Source: Limnohabitans sp. (GTDB lineage: Bacteria; Bacteroidota; Bacteroidia; Flavobacteriales; Flavobacteriaceae). From it: DNA of 50,647 nt. Under the pieces are notes generated by a model. It was not told the origin of the DNA and did no database searches. It saw nothing but the letters and a program-made list of their open reading frames with translations. The stretch's first letter is position 1. Every line of letters begins with the position of its first letter. Position numbers and translations under genes: made by a program. The stretch is taken from contig JASGCW010000011.1 of the NCBI GenBank assembly GCA_030053945.1, positions 1 through 50,647 on the forward strand, read 5' to 3'. This document shows positions 23,648 to 33,587 of this stretch, piece by piece.

Positions 23648-25822
23648 TTAATTTTTGATAAACGAAATGTTTTTTAGAGTTGTCTTATCTGATGTTAAAA
23701 AGTAAATTCCTTTTGCAAAATCTTTAATATCTACTTTAGTAATAGCTTCATTTATCGTTACTACTTTTACTAATTGACCTAATTGATTGATGATTTTTAC
23801 CTCAAAACTTTCGTTATAATCTACCTCAATATTAATGAAATCTTGGGTAGGATTAGGATACACTACAAAACGAATGTCTTTACTAAAGTTTTCATTGCTA
23901 AGTTGGTTTACAATTTCGGTGTTTGAAGTATTTGTAGTAATAGGCGGATTGTAATCAAAATAAATTTTTGCGGTACCGTGTAAAATATCACCTGCCACTA
24001 CGTTTGATTTAGGTTTTATTTTGTATAACAACCATCCGTGACTAGCAGGCTCGTTAGCAGAGCTATTAATCAAATTAATATTCGAAAAAGTATATGTTAA
24101 ATCGTTTTTGTTTTGAACTTGAACTAAATTAGTATGACTAGAAGCAACTGGAGTAAAAGTATCCCAGTCAAGTTTTGAGTCTAAATTTTGTTTTACTACT
24201 ACTGTGGTAGCAGCAGCAGTTCCAGTGTTTTGAAAACGAACTAAATAATGAATATATTTATTTACATCAGCTAATGCAATTTGGTTTCCTTCTAACACAC
24301 GAATGTCGTTAGGGTCGTAAGAATTCACTACCTCTTGGTTTAAAGTTGCTTGGAAACTTTGAGGTGTGCCACTAGTACTTGTGGTTGCATTTACTTGAAA
24401 AGGTAAAATAGTGCCTGAAACAACAGTTGGAGGAGTAAGAACATTGAAAGTAACTTCAAAAGTTTTTGATTGAAAAGGATAAAAATTGCTCAAATTCCAA
24501 GTAAGATCATTGCTAGAAACAACAGGTGTCGTTAATGCACTGGCAAAACTAACTAAACTAGGGTTGAAGTTAAGTTTTACGTCGCCATTTACAATAGTAC
24601 TTCCGTAATTTGTGATCACTATCTTGAAAGTAGTAGGAAATCCTGGTCTTGAAGGTCTTCCGTCTTTAGGGAAAATGGAAACCTCTAAATCAGTATAATT
24701 ATCAGCCGAACTAATACAAAAATCTTTGTTTGGATAAATTTGGTTTGCACCTGAGCTGGTTACGCTATAATTTGTAGGATTAATTAAAAAATGCGAATTG
24801 TTATACCTCGAATTGTTTATAGTGGTGTTATAATTGCCATTATTTGGGATAATAATATTGTAATTTCCAGTAGAAAAATTAGTGAATGTCCTAAAATCGT
24901 AAGTGCCATTATTGGCGCTAACAGGAGTATAAGCTTGCACTCCTGAATTGCAATTTCCAGCAGTATCTTGATAGGTTACAGTCCCTGTTATTTGATTTGC
25001 TCTTAATCCGTTTAAATTAATAGCACTATCATATCCAGCAGGAATAGTACAACTGCAATTAGGAGAATAGCTATTGTATATAGGAGTGTCGTAAGGTGGC
25101 AATGAAAAATTGAAATGAGAATTTGTACCATAAACATAACCACTGTTAATGTCTTGAGTAGTGAGGTAATGTATTCCTTCTAAAAGATTATTATACCCTA
25201 CATTATAAATCCAAGGGATATTGAAAATTACACCAGGTTCTTGTGGTCTAATATCGATACTATTATATAAAAAACCAGCACATCCACCAGCAAAGTAATT
25301 TATGATGTAATTATATTTGATAGCATCTCCAACGTCAATAATATTGTTTAAATTCAAATCTTGATAAGTAATGTTTTTTTGTATTGAAACACTTCTATGC
25401 CCTGTATAACCTGATATAGAAGTGTAATCATTTAAAAAAAAGTCGTTATAATGTGATAAATCTACTATTGTTATATTGCTAGGTGATACTGCGCTAGCTT
25501 TAATCTGAAAGTGTTCTGTATAACCAGCTGTGCTTAAACTTAAATTGGCATAGTAAGAAGTTTCGTCAACTTCTCCAGGTTGTAAGAATGCAATGGGAGT
25601 TCCAATGATTTGAGGCACGGATAAAGAAGAAACGTTTATGGCTTTTACATTAGTCAAAGGAACGTCTCCAGTGTTTTTTATTTTTATTTTAAATCTAAAT
25701 TCACAAGGAGTACTTCCAGCATAGGCAAGATCGTGTTCAAGAATAATGCCTATTCTTGGGTTGTCAAGGGCAAAAGCGGTCTGTAAGAAGACTAAGCAGA
25801 GTAATAATAAAGTTTTTTTCAT
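23648..25822 (-). CDS. Secreted protein with T9SS type A sorting domain
   Basis: 724 aa. Signal peptide 1-18 (ending QTAFA). The body is made of Ig-like/DUF11-type modules, including the segment SYDPNDIRVLEG...YIHYLVRFQNTGTAAATTVVV...HGTAKIYFDYNPPI seen in many Flavobacteriia surface proteins (DUF7619 type). Residues about 650-724 form the type IX sorting domain (VVYPNPTQDFINIEV...INQLGQLVK...GIYFLTS). It should cross the outer membrane through the T9SS, whose GldKLMN core is encoded later in this window, and end attached to or released from the surface. The function of the mature protein is unknown; adhesion is possible. Confidence 0.9.
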   Translation of the reverse strand: MKKTLLLLCLVFLQTAFALDNPRIGIILEHDLAYAGSTPCEFRFKIKIKNTGDVPLTNVKAINVSSLSVPQIIGTPIAFLQPGEVDETSYYANLSLSTAGYTEHFQIKASAVSPSNITIVDLSHYNDFFLNDYTSISGYTGHRSVSIQKNITYQDLNLNNIIDVGDAIKYNYIINYFAGGCAGFLYNSIDIRPQEPGVIFNIPWIYNVGYNNLLEGIHYLTTQDINSGYVYGTNSHFNFSLPPYDTPIYNSYSPNCSCTIPAGYDSAINLNGLRANQITGTVTYQDTAGNCNSGVQAYTPVSANNGTYDFRTFTNFSTGNYNIIIPNNGNYNTTINNSRYNNSHFLINPTNYSVTSSGANQIYPNKDFCISSADNYTDLEVSIFPKDGRPSRPGFPTTFKIVITNYGSTIVNGDVKLNFNPSLVSFASALTTPVVSSNDLTWNLSNFYPFQSKTFEVTFNVLTPPTVVSGTILPFQVNATTSTSGTPQSFQATLNQEVVNSYDPNDIRVLEGNQIALADVNKYIHYLVRFQNTGTAAATTVVVKQNLDSKLDWDTFTPVASSHTNLVQVQNKNDLTYTFSNINLINSSANEPASHGWLLYKIKPKSNVVAGDILHGTAKIYFDYNPPITTNTSNTEIVNQLSNENFSKDIRFVVYPNPTQDFINIEVDYNESFEVKIINQLGQLVKVVTINEAITKVDIKDFAKGIYFLTSDKTTLKNISFIKN

Positions 25823-25958
25823 AGATTTTTTTTTTAGATAGTAAATCTATTGATTTAGTTTTTAATAATTTGGCAAGTTGAGAAAACTACTATGATTACT
25901 TAGTAAGCGTTCATTATTATTTAGTAAGTGTTAAAAATACTTTTTAAATTAAAATAGA

Positions 25959-25982
25959 AAAGCCGCTCTTTCGAACGGCTTT
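25959..25982 (-). terminator. Intrinsic terminator of groL
   Basis: Minus strand AAAGCCGTTC-GAAA-GAGCGGCTTT (one mismatch) followed by a T-rich tail, 28 bp after the groL stop. Confidence 0.8.
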
Positions 25983-26009
25983 AGTGTTTGTATTTTGCGA
26001 TTTGAAAAA

Positions 26010-27730
<1,721 letters not shown>

Positions 27731-27731
27731 T

Positions 27732-28007
27732 TTAGATGATTGCAAGAATATCTTCTTCTCGCATAATTAAATAATCTTTGCCTTCTAATTTTAAATCAGT
27801 TCCAGCATATTTACCATACAAAACAGTATCTCCAACTTGAACTGTCATTGGTTGGTCTTTTTTTCCGTTTCCTACAGCCACCACAATTCCTTTTTGGGGT
27901 TTTTCTTTTGCGGTGTCAGGGATAATAATACCAGAAGCTGTTTGTGTTTCTGCCGCTGCTGGTTCCACGATAACGCGGTCTGAAAGTGGTTTAATGTTTA
28001 ATGCCAT
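27732..28007 (-). CDS. groS: Co-chaperonin GroES (Hsp10)
   Basis: 91 aa; the heptameric lid of GroEL. Motifs: [12 protein letters not shown] at the start, the mobile loop [19 protein letters not shown], and [19 protein letters not shown]...[13 protein letters not shown]. First gene of the operon with groL downstream. A TTGACA/TAATTT promoter framed by an inverted repeat lies at 28048-28087. No CIRCE element is present, so an HrcA-type control is not indicated. Confidence 0.98.
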   Translation of the reverse strand: MALNIKPLSDRVIVEPAAAETQTASGIIIPDTAKEKPQKGIVVAVGNGKKDQPMTVQVGDTVLYGKYAGTDLKLEGKDYLIMREEDILAII

Positions 28008-28047
28008 AATTATTTTAAATTTTAATTATTAGATTTTGTTTCAATTT

Positions 28048-28087
28048 TTTTGACAGAAATTATGCCAAGTAAAAAAATCTGTCAAAA
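28048..28087 (-). promoter_or_regulatory. groS-groL promoter within a 10-bp inverted repeat
   Basis: Minus strand TTGACA (28085-28080), 17-bp spacer, TAATTT (28062-28057). Perfect arms TTTTGACAGA (28048-28057) and TCTGTCAAAA (28078-28087) overlap both elements with a 20-bp centre. The implied leader is about 40 nt. Confidence 0.55.
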
Positions 28088-28096
28088 TTACTAAAT

Positions 28097-28128
28097 AAAA
28101 ATGCCAGCACTGACAGGCTGGCATTTTT
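28097..28128 (-). terminator. Intrinsic terminator of secG
   Basis: Perfect 12-bp stem AAAAATGCCAGC/GCTGGCATTTTT with an 8-nt loop, 18 bp after the secG stop and just before the groS promoter. Confidence 0.9.
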
Positions 28129-28145
28129 AAATTATTTTCTTTAAA

Positions 28146-28511
28146 TTATTTTTTCTGTTCTGTAGCTGGTTTTGCAGCTTCTGCTGGAGTTGCAGTTTTA
28201 CCATCTGCAGCAGGAGTTTTAGCAGCAGGAGTTGCAGGTATCGCAGACTCATCCATTACTTTTGATCCTGTATCGCTGTTAGTTCCTGTAAAACTTAAAC
28301 TAGATAATAAAATTAAAACAATAAGTGTTCCAGCTAAATACCAAGTTGATTTATCTAAGAAATCTGTTGTTTTTTGAACTCCACCCATCATTTGTGAACT
28401 TCCAAAAGAAGAAGATAAACCTCCACCTTTAGGGTTTTGAACCATTATTACTACGATTAATAAAAAAGAAACTATCGTTATTAATACTAAAAAAATTGTA
28501 AATGTACTCAT
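28146..28511 (-). CDS. secG: Preprotein translocase subunit SecG
   Basis: 121 aa. Two membrane helices (about 3-23 and 55-75) around the conserved loop VQNPKGGGLSSSFG and GGVQKTTDFLDKSTWYLA. SecG joins SecYE in the inner-membrane Sec channel. The C-terminus is a low-complexity Ala/Pro/Thr/Lys tail, common in this phylum. It starts 2 bp after the preceding gene, in the order activator / lptE / unknown / secG. Confidence 0.95.
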   Translation of the reverse strand: MSTFTIFLVLITIVSFLLIVVIMVQNPKGGGLSSSFGSSQMMGGVQKTTDFLDKSTWYLAGTLIVLILLSSLSFTGTNSDTGSKVMDESAIPATPAAKTPAADGKTATPAEAAKPATEQKK

Positions 28512-28513
28512 TA

Positions 28514-29542
28514 TTACTTATTGTTATTTTGTTGTAAATCTTTAATGTCTAAAATTCGGTCTGCAAATAAACTACTTTTTTCTGGATATTTCAAAATTAA
28601 AATTTCATAAGCTTGAATTGCTTTCGAATATTTTTTTTGTTCTAAATAAATTTTGGCTAAAGTTTCGGTCATCAAATAAGGAGTATCCTCTTTTTTTGTT
28701 AGATAACTTGGGATAGGAAGATTCTCTTTAGGTGATGGTATTTTTGGATTAGTACTGATAAATTTATCAATCAAATCTATTTTTGAGTCTAATTTTGTTT
28801 CAGATTTTGAATCTTCATTTGTGTTGATGTTGTTTTCTGAAATAGAATTGTTTTTTGTGTTTTCATCTATTTCACGCTCAATAGGTTTTGTTTTGGCTAA
28901 TTGTAACCATTCTTGGAAAGAATGTGTCTCGTTTTTAGTAAAAGAAACAGGTTTAACTTCTTCATCAGTTTCTATTTTATCTTCTAACCATGAAATTTTC
29001 GCCTTCATTTCCATTAATTCATTATCGGTTACTTCTAATTCTTCAGGTAAAGCTTCTTTTATAGATTGTAATATAGATCTTTCTAAAGCAGATTCAAATT
29101 TTTCTTCAGTAGTTTTTTTGACTTCAATCTCAGTTTCTACTATAGGTTCGGTTTCAAGAAGTGTATTTGTATTTTCTTCTGAGCTAGTAACTAATTCGAT
29201 TTCTGTTTTTACACTTTCTATAGAATTGTTTAAAACTTCACTATTGTCTTTTGTGTTTTCAATATTACTTTTTTGAACTTCAGCATTTTTTTTCTTTTCT
29301 TCAAAAAAATGTTCGTTAGTAATAAAATCAAATAAAATACTTCTATCTGTGGTATAGGCTGCCGACTTTTTCAATGCCGAATTATACTTGAAGCTATCCT
29401 GTTTTTGTAATCCTTTTGTGTAAATGTTTCGAATGCTTTGAAAATAAGGGAATTCAGTCAATATTTTCTCCATCTCTAAAACCTGATTTGGATTTATAGT
29501 GTTGGGATTATTAATGAGATATGTGATTTCGTTAATGTTCAT
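28514..29542 (-). CDS. Uncharacterised acidic protein with a C-terminal TPR-like repeat
   Basis: 342 aa, cytoplasmic by appearance. The N-terminal 85 residues are helical (INEITYLINNPNTI, LTEFPYFQSIRNIY). A long Glu/Thr-rich disordered middle (about 90-260) follows. Near the C-terminus a tetratricopeptide-like pair is visible (TETLAKIYLEQKKYSKAIQAYEILILKYPEKSSLFADRI). It lies between lptE (3-bp gap) and secG (2-bp gap), a conserved place in Flavobacteriia, which suggests a link with envelope biogenesis. I know no defined function. Confidence 0.75.
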   Translation of the reverse strand: MNINEITYLINNPNTINPNQVLEMEKILTEFPYFQSIRNIYTKGLQKQDSFKYNSALKKSAAYTTDRSILFDFITNEHFFEEKKKNAEVQKSNIENTKDNSEVLNNSIESVKTEIELVTSSEENTNTLLETEPIVETEIEVKKTTEEKFESALERSILQSIKEALPEELEVTDNELMEMKAKISWLEDKIETDEEVKPVSFTKNETHSFQEWLQLAKTKPIEREIDENTKNNSISENNINTNEDSKSETKLDSKIDLIDKFISTNPKIPSPKENLPIPSYLTKKEDTPYLMTETLAKIYLEQKKYSKAIQAYEILILKYPEKSSLFADRILDIKDLQQNNNK

Positions 29543-29545
29543 ATA

Positions 29546-30049
29546 TTACCATTTGGCTAATGTTTCATTAAACATATCCTGAGTTATTCTTTCAAAAATT
29601 TCTGTCAAAGCCGTTTTCCGTTGAGAACCTATTAACTGCTGGTTAGCAGGGTAATCATAATAAAAGGAAAATTTTTTCTCTAAATGCTCATCGGGTTTGT
29701 TTTTATTAGAAAAACGAAGATTTACAGTAATACTCAATCTGTTTTGAGCTGCTGTCAAATCTGCTGTGGCTGTCATAGGAGCTATCCTATAATCTGTAAT
29801 TTCACCTTCATAAACTAAATCACCATTAGTGTTAGTAAGTGTCAAATTCGTTTGGTTTTGAATTAAATCTTGAAGTTTTAAAGTAAAATCACGTTCGATG
29901 CCTGGTTCAACTAATTCCGAAACATTTTGGAAATAATTAACTTGGAAGGTTTTAGCATCAATTTCTCCTGTTCCTGTAAAATTGTATATACCACAACTAG
30001 TAAGAAGTAAAAAAATAGGTGCTATTAATATGTGTTGAATTTTTTTCAT
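29546..30049 (-). CDS. lptE: LptE-family LPS-assembly lipoprotein
   Basis: 167 aa. Signal peptide with lipobox (LLTSC, Cys19), so anchored in the outer membrane. Conserved stretches FTGTGEIDAKTFQVNYFQN, RDFTLKLQDLIQNQT and the C-terminal ALTEIFERITQDMFNETLAKW are typical of the Bacteroidota LptE family. LptE plugs the LptD barrel and helps place LPS in the outer leaflet. It follows the sigma-54 activator gene by 30 bp and overlaps no neighbour. Confidence 0.9.
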   Translation of the reverse strand: MKKIQHILIAPIFLLLTSCGIYNFTGTGEIDAKTFQVNYFQNVSELVEPGIERDFTLKLQDLIQNQTNLTLTNTNGDLVYEGEITDYRIAPMTATADLTAAQNRLSITVNLRFSNKNKPDEHLEKKFSFYYDYPANQQLIGSQRKTALTEIFERITQDMFNETLAKW

Positions 30050-30079
30050 TTCGTTTTCAAAGATATAAAAATGAAAATT

Positions 30080-31351
30080 TTATAAATCAAATTGTTTTAT
30101 TTTTCTGTACAAAGTTCTCTCCGAAATTCCTAGTTCGTCAGCAGCAGCTTTGCGTTTCCCTTTATTGCGTTCTAGGGCTTTTTTAATGAGTTCAATTTCT
30201 TTTTGGTCTAAACGAAGCGAATCTTCTTCTTCTTCGACAGTGTCGGCAAAAATGTAATTCTCGTCATCATCTTCATCGTCTATAAATTCTTCTTGCGATT
30301 GAGTAGTAACCGTCGGAATTACAGCAACTCTGGATTCTTGTTCAAAATATGGATTTGGTTCTTCTTTTTCGCCATAAATGCGTTGGATGAGCCCTTTGTT
30401 AGTTTCTTGAACATTTTTAGAATTTCCGCTTTGCATTAACTCTAATGTGAGTTTTTTCAAATCGTTCAAATCGCTTTTCATATCAAAAAGGATTTTATAT
30501 AAAATTTCTCTTTCTGTTGAAAAGTCACTCTCTGATTTTTTGCCAATTACTTGCGGTAAATTTGACCCTTCTGATGGTAAATAAGACATCAGTGTTTGCA
30601 TCGAAATATCTCTCTTAGTTTCTAAAACAGAAATTTGTTCGGCAGCATTTCGTAACTGACGAATATTTCCACTCCAGCGATATTTAGTTAAATATTGTAC
30701 CGCCTGGTCTTCTAGCTTTATAGGAGGCATTTTGTATTTATGGGCAAAATCGGAGGCAAATTTTCTAAACAATAAATGAATATCCTCTTTGCGTTCGCGA
30801 AGCGCAGGTAATGTAATATCTACGGTACTCAAACGATAGTATAAGTCCTCACGAAATTTACCTTTCCCGATAGCTTCAAGCATATTTACATTAGTTGCAG
30901 CAACAATGCGAACATTCGTTTTTTGCACCTGTGAAGACCCTACTTTTATAAATTCACCGTTTTCTAATACACGTAACAAGCGTACCTGAGTAGTTAGTGG
31001 TAATTCGCCTACTTCATCTAGGAAAATAGTTCCACCATCAGCTACTTCAAAATAACCTTCACGAGTGTTAGTGGCACCTGTAAAAGCTCCTTTTTCGTGT
31101 CCAAATAATTCAGAATCGATAGTGCCCTCAGGAATAGCCCCACAGTTTACCGCAATATATTTTCCGTGTTTGCGATGCGAAAGAGAATGTATGATTTTAG
31201 GAATACTTTCTTTACCTACACCACTTTCACCAGTTACTAAAACCGAAATATCTGTTGGTGCTACTTGAATAGCTTTTTCAATAGCACGGTTTAATTTCGG
31301 ATCGTTACCGATAATTTCAAATCGCTGTTTTATACTTTGAACGTTTTCCAT
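30080..31351 (-). CDS. Sigma-54-dependent transcriptional activator (AAA+ type)
   Basis: 423 aa from ATG 31351 (MENVQSIKQRF). Walker A GESGVGKES (41-49), GAFTGA loop intact (88-93), Walker B IFLDEVGEL (109-117) and a C-terminal Fis-type helix-turn-helix (KRKAAADELGISERTLYRKIKQF). There is no receiver or recognisable sensor domain at the N-terminus; an acidic linker (EEFIDDEDDDENY) sits before the DNA-binding domain. The intact GAFTGA implies genuine contact with sigma-54. An ATG two codons upstream (31357) is possible but lies in a repeat-like sequence. It heads the lptE / unknown / secG gene string, suggesting coordinated envelope expression. Confidence 0.93.
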   Translation of the reverse strand: MENVQSIKQRFEIIGNDPKLNRAIEKAIQVAPTDISVLVTGESGVGKESIPKIIHSLSHRKHGKYIAVNCGAIPEGTIDSELFGHEKGAFTGATNTREGYFEVADGGTIFLDEVGELPLTTQVRLLRVLENGEFIKVGSSQVQKTNVRIVAATNVNMLEAIGKGKFREDLYYRLSTVDITLPALRERKEDIHLLFRKFASDFAHKYKMPPIKLEDQAVQYLTKYRWSGNIRQLRNAAEQISVLETKRDISMQTLMSYLPSEGSNLPQVIGKKSESDFSTEREILYKILFDMKSDLNDLKKLTLELMQSGNSKNVQETNKGLIQRIYGEKEEPNPYFEQESRVAVIPTVTTQSQEEFIDDEDDDENYIFADTVEEEEDSLRLDQKEIELIKKALERNKGKRKAAADELGISERTLYRKIKQFDL

Positions 31352-31386
31352 TGTCATTGTGAGTTTTAACGAAGCAATCTGTTAGT

Positions 31387-31893
31387 TTAAAGTAAACTTT
31401 TTTTGATGTCTAGTGAATTGAATAATTCTTTCAAATCATTATTTTGATTTTCAGATAAATCTTTTTTAAAGATAGGAATAGCTGAATTCTGATTTTGAAA
31501 AATTAAATACCATTCTTTAGTTTCTTTAATTTTGTTTATTTCTTTCCAAAAATTTTGTATTTTGAATGTCTGCCCCTCTTGAATGAAAGAATCTTTATTT
31601 ACCGTTAAAGTAATGTTTTCAAAATTTTTTGAATTTGAAATTATTCGTTTTTTTGCTGTATGAATTGATCTGAAATATATATATGTCCAGATTACGATAA
31701 CAATTAATACAGGAAAAATATAATCTAAAAAAAACGAGTCTGTTTTTTCACTTGAAGCTACATTAATTGCAAAAATAATTGGTAAACCAACAAATAGGTA
31801 CTTAAATATTTTTGAGTTTAGCAAAATATGTTTTGTAACTTTTGATAATTCCTCTTTAGAATAATTGCAATTTATTACGATATCTTTTTCCAT
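31387..31893 (-). CDS. YcxB-like membrane protein
   Basis: 168 aa. Two membrane helices (about 29-46 and 56-72) after a short beta hairpin, then a soluble domain with the pattern NITLTVNKDSFIQEGQTFKIQNFWKEINKIKETKEWYLIFQNQNSAIPIFKKDL, which resembles the YcxB-like (PH-like) C-terminal domain. Function unknown. Single gene between miaB (29-bp gap) and the sigma-54 activator. Confidence 0.65.
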   Translation of the reverse strand: MEKDIVINCNYSKEELSKVTKHILLNSKIFKYLFVGLPIIFAINVASSEKTDSFFLDYIFPVLIVIVIWTYIYFRSIHTAKKRIISNSKNFENITLTVNKDSFIQEGQTFKIQNFWKEINKIKETKEWYLIFQNQNSAIPIFKKDLSENQNNDLKELFNSLDIKKSLL

Positions 31894-31922
31894 ATTTTAA
31901 ACTTTTAAACCTTGAACTATAA

Positions 31923-33374
31923 TTAAGCTTGCATAATCTCTGAATACCCCACAGCTTCACCTATTAAAGTCGCAGCAGTACAATCAGTTACTTTTACTAA
32001 TACAAAATCACCAGGTTTGTAATTTTCTTTAGGGAAAACTACCACTGTGTTTTGTGAGTTTCTACCGCTCCAATGTTGGTCTGAACGTTTAGAATCTTTT
32101 TCAACTAAAACTTCAACCGTTTGTCCTAAGAAACGTTGGGTACGTTGTAAACCTAGTTTTTGTTGTAAATCAATAATTTCATTTAAGCGACGTTTTTTTA
32201 CTTCTTCAGGTACATCATCTTCCATTTTACGTGCTGCTAGCGTTCCTGGTCTTTCAGAATACGCAAACATAAACCCGAAGTCATATTTGCAATGTTCCAT
32301 TAAGCTTAAAGTATCTTTATGATCTTCTTCTGTTTCGGTAGGGAAGCCAGAAATCATATCTTGTGATAAGGAGATTTCAGGAATAATCTCGTAAATTTTA
32401 TCTACTAAAGCCAAATATTCTTCACGAGTATGTTGGCGGTTCATTTCTTTTAATATACGTGTACTTCCAGATTGAACAGGTAAGTGAATGTATTTACATA
32501 TATTATGGTGTTTTGCCATTACTTCAATCACCTCAATGTGCATATCTTGTGGATTAGAAGTTGAGAAACGGAAACGCATTTTAGGAAACTGAGTAGCGCA
32601 CAAGTCTAATAATTGAGCAAAGTCAACAGCGGTAGCCTTTTGCATTTCGGTAGCTTTTACAAAATCTTTTTTCAATCCGCCGCCATACCATAAATAGCTA
32701 TCAACATTTTGTCCTAAAAGTGTTACTTCTTTAAAATCTTTGTTGTATAAATCTTGAATTTCTTCAATGATACTTTGTGGCTCACGACTACGCTCACGAC
32801 CACGAGTGAAAGGCACTACGCAAAAAGTACACATATTATCACAACCACGAGTAATGGAAACAAAAGCATTAACTCCGTTAGAGTTTAAACGTACTGGTTG
32901 AATGTCTCCATAAGTTTCTTCTTTGGATAAAATTACATTGATGGCATCACGACCAGCTTCAACTTCTCCTAGCAAATTAGGAATGTCTTTATACGCATCA
33001 GGACCTACAACTAAATCGACGATTTTTTCTTCTTCTAAGAATTTTTCTTTCAAACGTTCAGCCATACAGCCTAAAACCCCAACTTTCATATTAGGATTAA
33101 CTTTTTTTACAGCATTGTATTGTTCCAAACGTTTACGGACAGTTTGTTCTGCTTTATCTCTAATGGAACAAGTGTTTACTAATACCAAATCAGCTTCTTC
33201 AAGATTTTGCGTAGTGTTATAGCCCTGCTCTGTTAATATAGAAGCTACAATTTCACTATCAGAAAAATTCATCTGGCAGCCATAGCTTTCAATAAACATT
33301 TTTTTAGTATTTTTTTCATTTTGGTTTAAAACCAAACTAGTTCCTTGCTTGTTTTCGTCAATTACCTTTTCCAT
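31923..33374 (-). CDS. miaB: tRNA-2-methylthio-N6-dimethylallyladenosine synthase
   Basis: 483 aa. Adds the 2-methylthio group to i6A37 of tRNAs reading UNN codons, using two iron-sulfur clusters and S-adenosylmethionine. The N-terminal UPF0004 domain holds GCQMNFSDSE, NTCSIRDKA and GCMAERL cysteines; the radical-SAM motif is CDNMCTFCVVP; the C-terminal TRAM domain covers about 410-478. Length and order are standard. A promoter is visible at 33403-33434. Confidence 0.97.
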   Translation of the reverse strand: MEKVIDENKQGTSLVLNQNEKNTKKMFIESYGCQMNFSDSEIVASILTEQGYNTTQNLEEADLVLVNTCSIRDKAEQTVRKRLEQYNAVKKVNPNMKVGVLGCMAERLKEKFLEEEKIVDLVVGPDAYKDIPNLLGEVEAGRDAINVILSKEETYGDIQPVRLNSNGVNAFVSITRGCDNMCTFCVVPFTRGRERSREPQSIIEEIQDLYNKDFKEVTLLGQNVDSYLWYGGGLKKDFVKATEMQKATAVDFAQLLDLCATQFPKMRFRFSTSNPQDMHIEVIEVMAKHHNICKYIHLPVQSGSTRILKEMNRQHTREEYLALVDKIYEIIPEISLSQDMISGFPTETEEDHKDTLSLMEHCKYDFGFMFAYSERPGTLAARKMEDDVPEEVKKRRLNEIIDLQQKLGLQRTQRFLGQTVEVLVEKDSKRSDQHWSGRNSQNTVVVFPKENYKPGDFVLVKVTDCTAATLIGEAVGYSEIMQA

Positions 33375-33402
33375 AATATGCCTTTGCGTATTTTTGAGTC
33401 AG

Positions 33403-33434
33403 CAAAGATAATACTAAATTTTATTTTCTGACAA
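33403..33434 (-). promoter_or_regulatory. miaB promoter
   Basis: Minus strand: TTG (33434-33432), 21-bp spacer, TATCTTTG (33410-33403). It predicts a leader of about 20 nt. Confidence 0.75.
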
Positions 33435-33495
33435 GATGTCAGATTTGTTTAACAAAAAGTTTATGAGTTTAGCGAAGTTTGAGGGTTTGAAAAGT

Positions 33496-33530
33496 GACAT
33501 CTAGCACCTAACATCCAACATCTAACATTA
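33496..33530. repeat. Heptamer array, five units (AACATCT type)
   Basis: GACATCT, AGCACCT, AACATCC, AACATCT, AACATTA, directly upstream of the topA -33 element. TGACATCT (33495-33502) also pairs with AGATGTCA at 33435-33442. Confidence 0.8.
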
Positions 33531-33537
33531 AAAAAAA

Positions 33538-33566
33538 TTGCATTTAAAAAAAAACTTCTACTTTTG
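33538..33566 (+). promoter_or_regulatory. topA promoter
   Basis: TTG (33538-33540), 18-bp spacer, TACTTTTG (33559-33566). The start codon follows 21 bp later. Confidence 0.8.
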
Positions 33567-33587
33567 CCGAATAATTAAACGATACAA

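Noticed and set aside
28050..28075. Sigma-54 promoter (TTGGCA) before groS
   Set aside because: The -12 position reads GT instead of GC, and a TTGACA-N17-TAATTT promoter explains the site.
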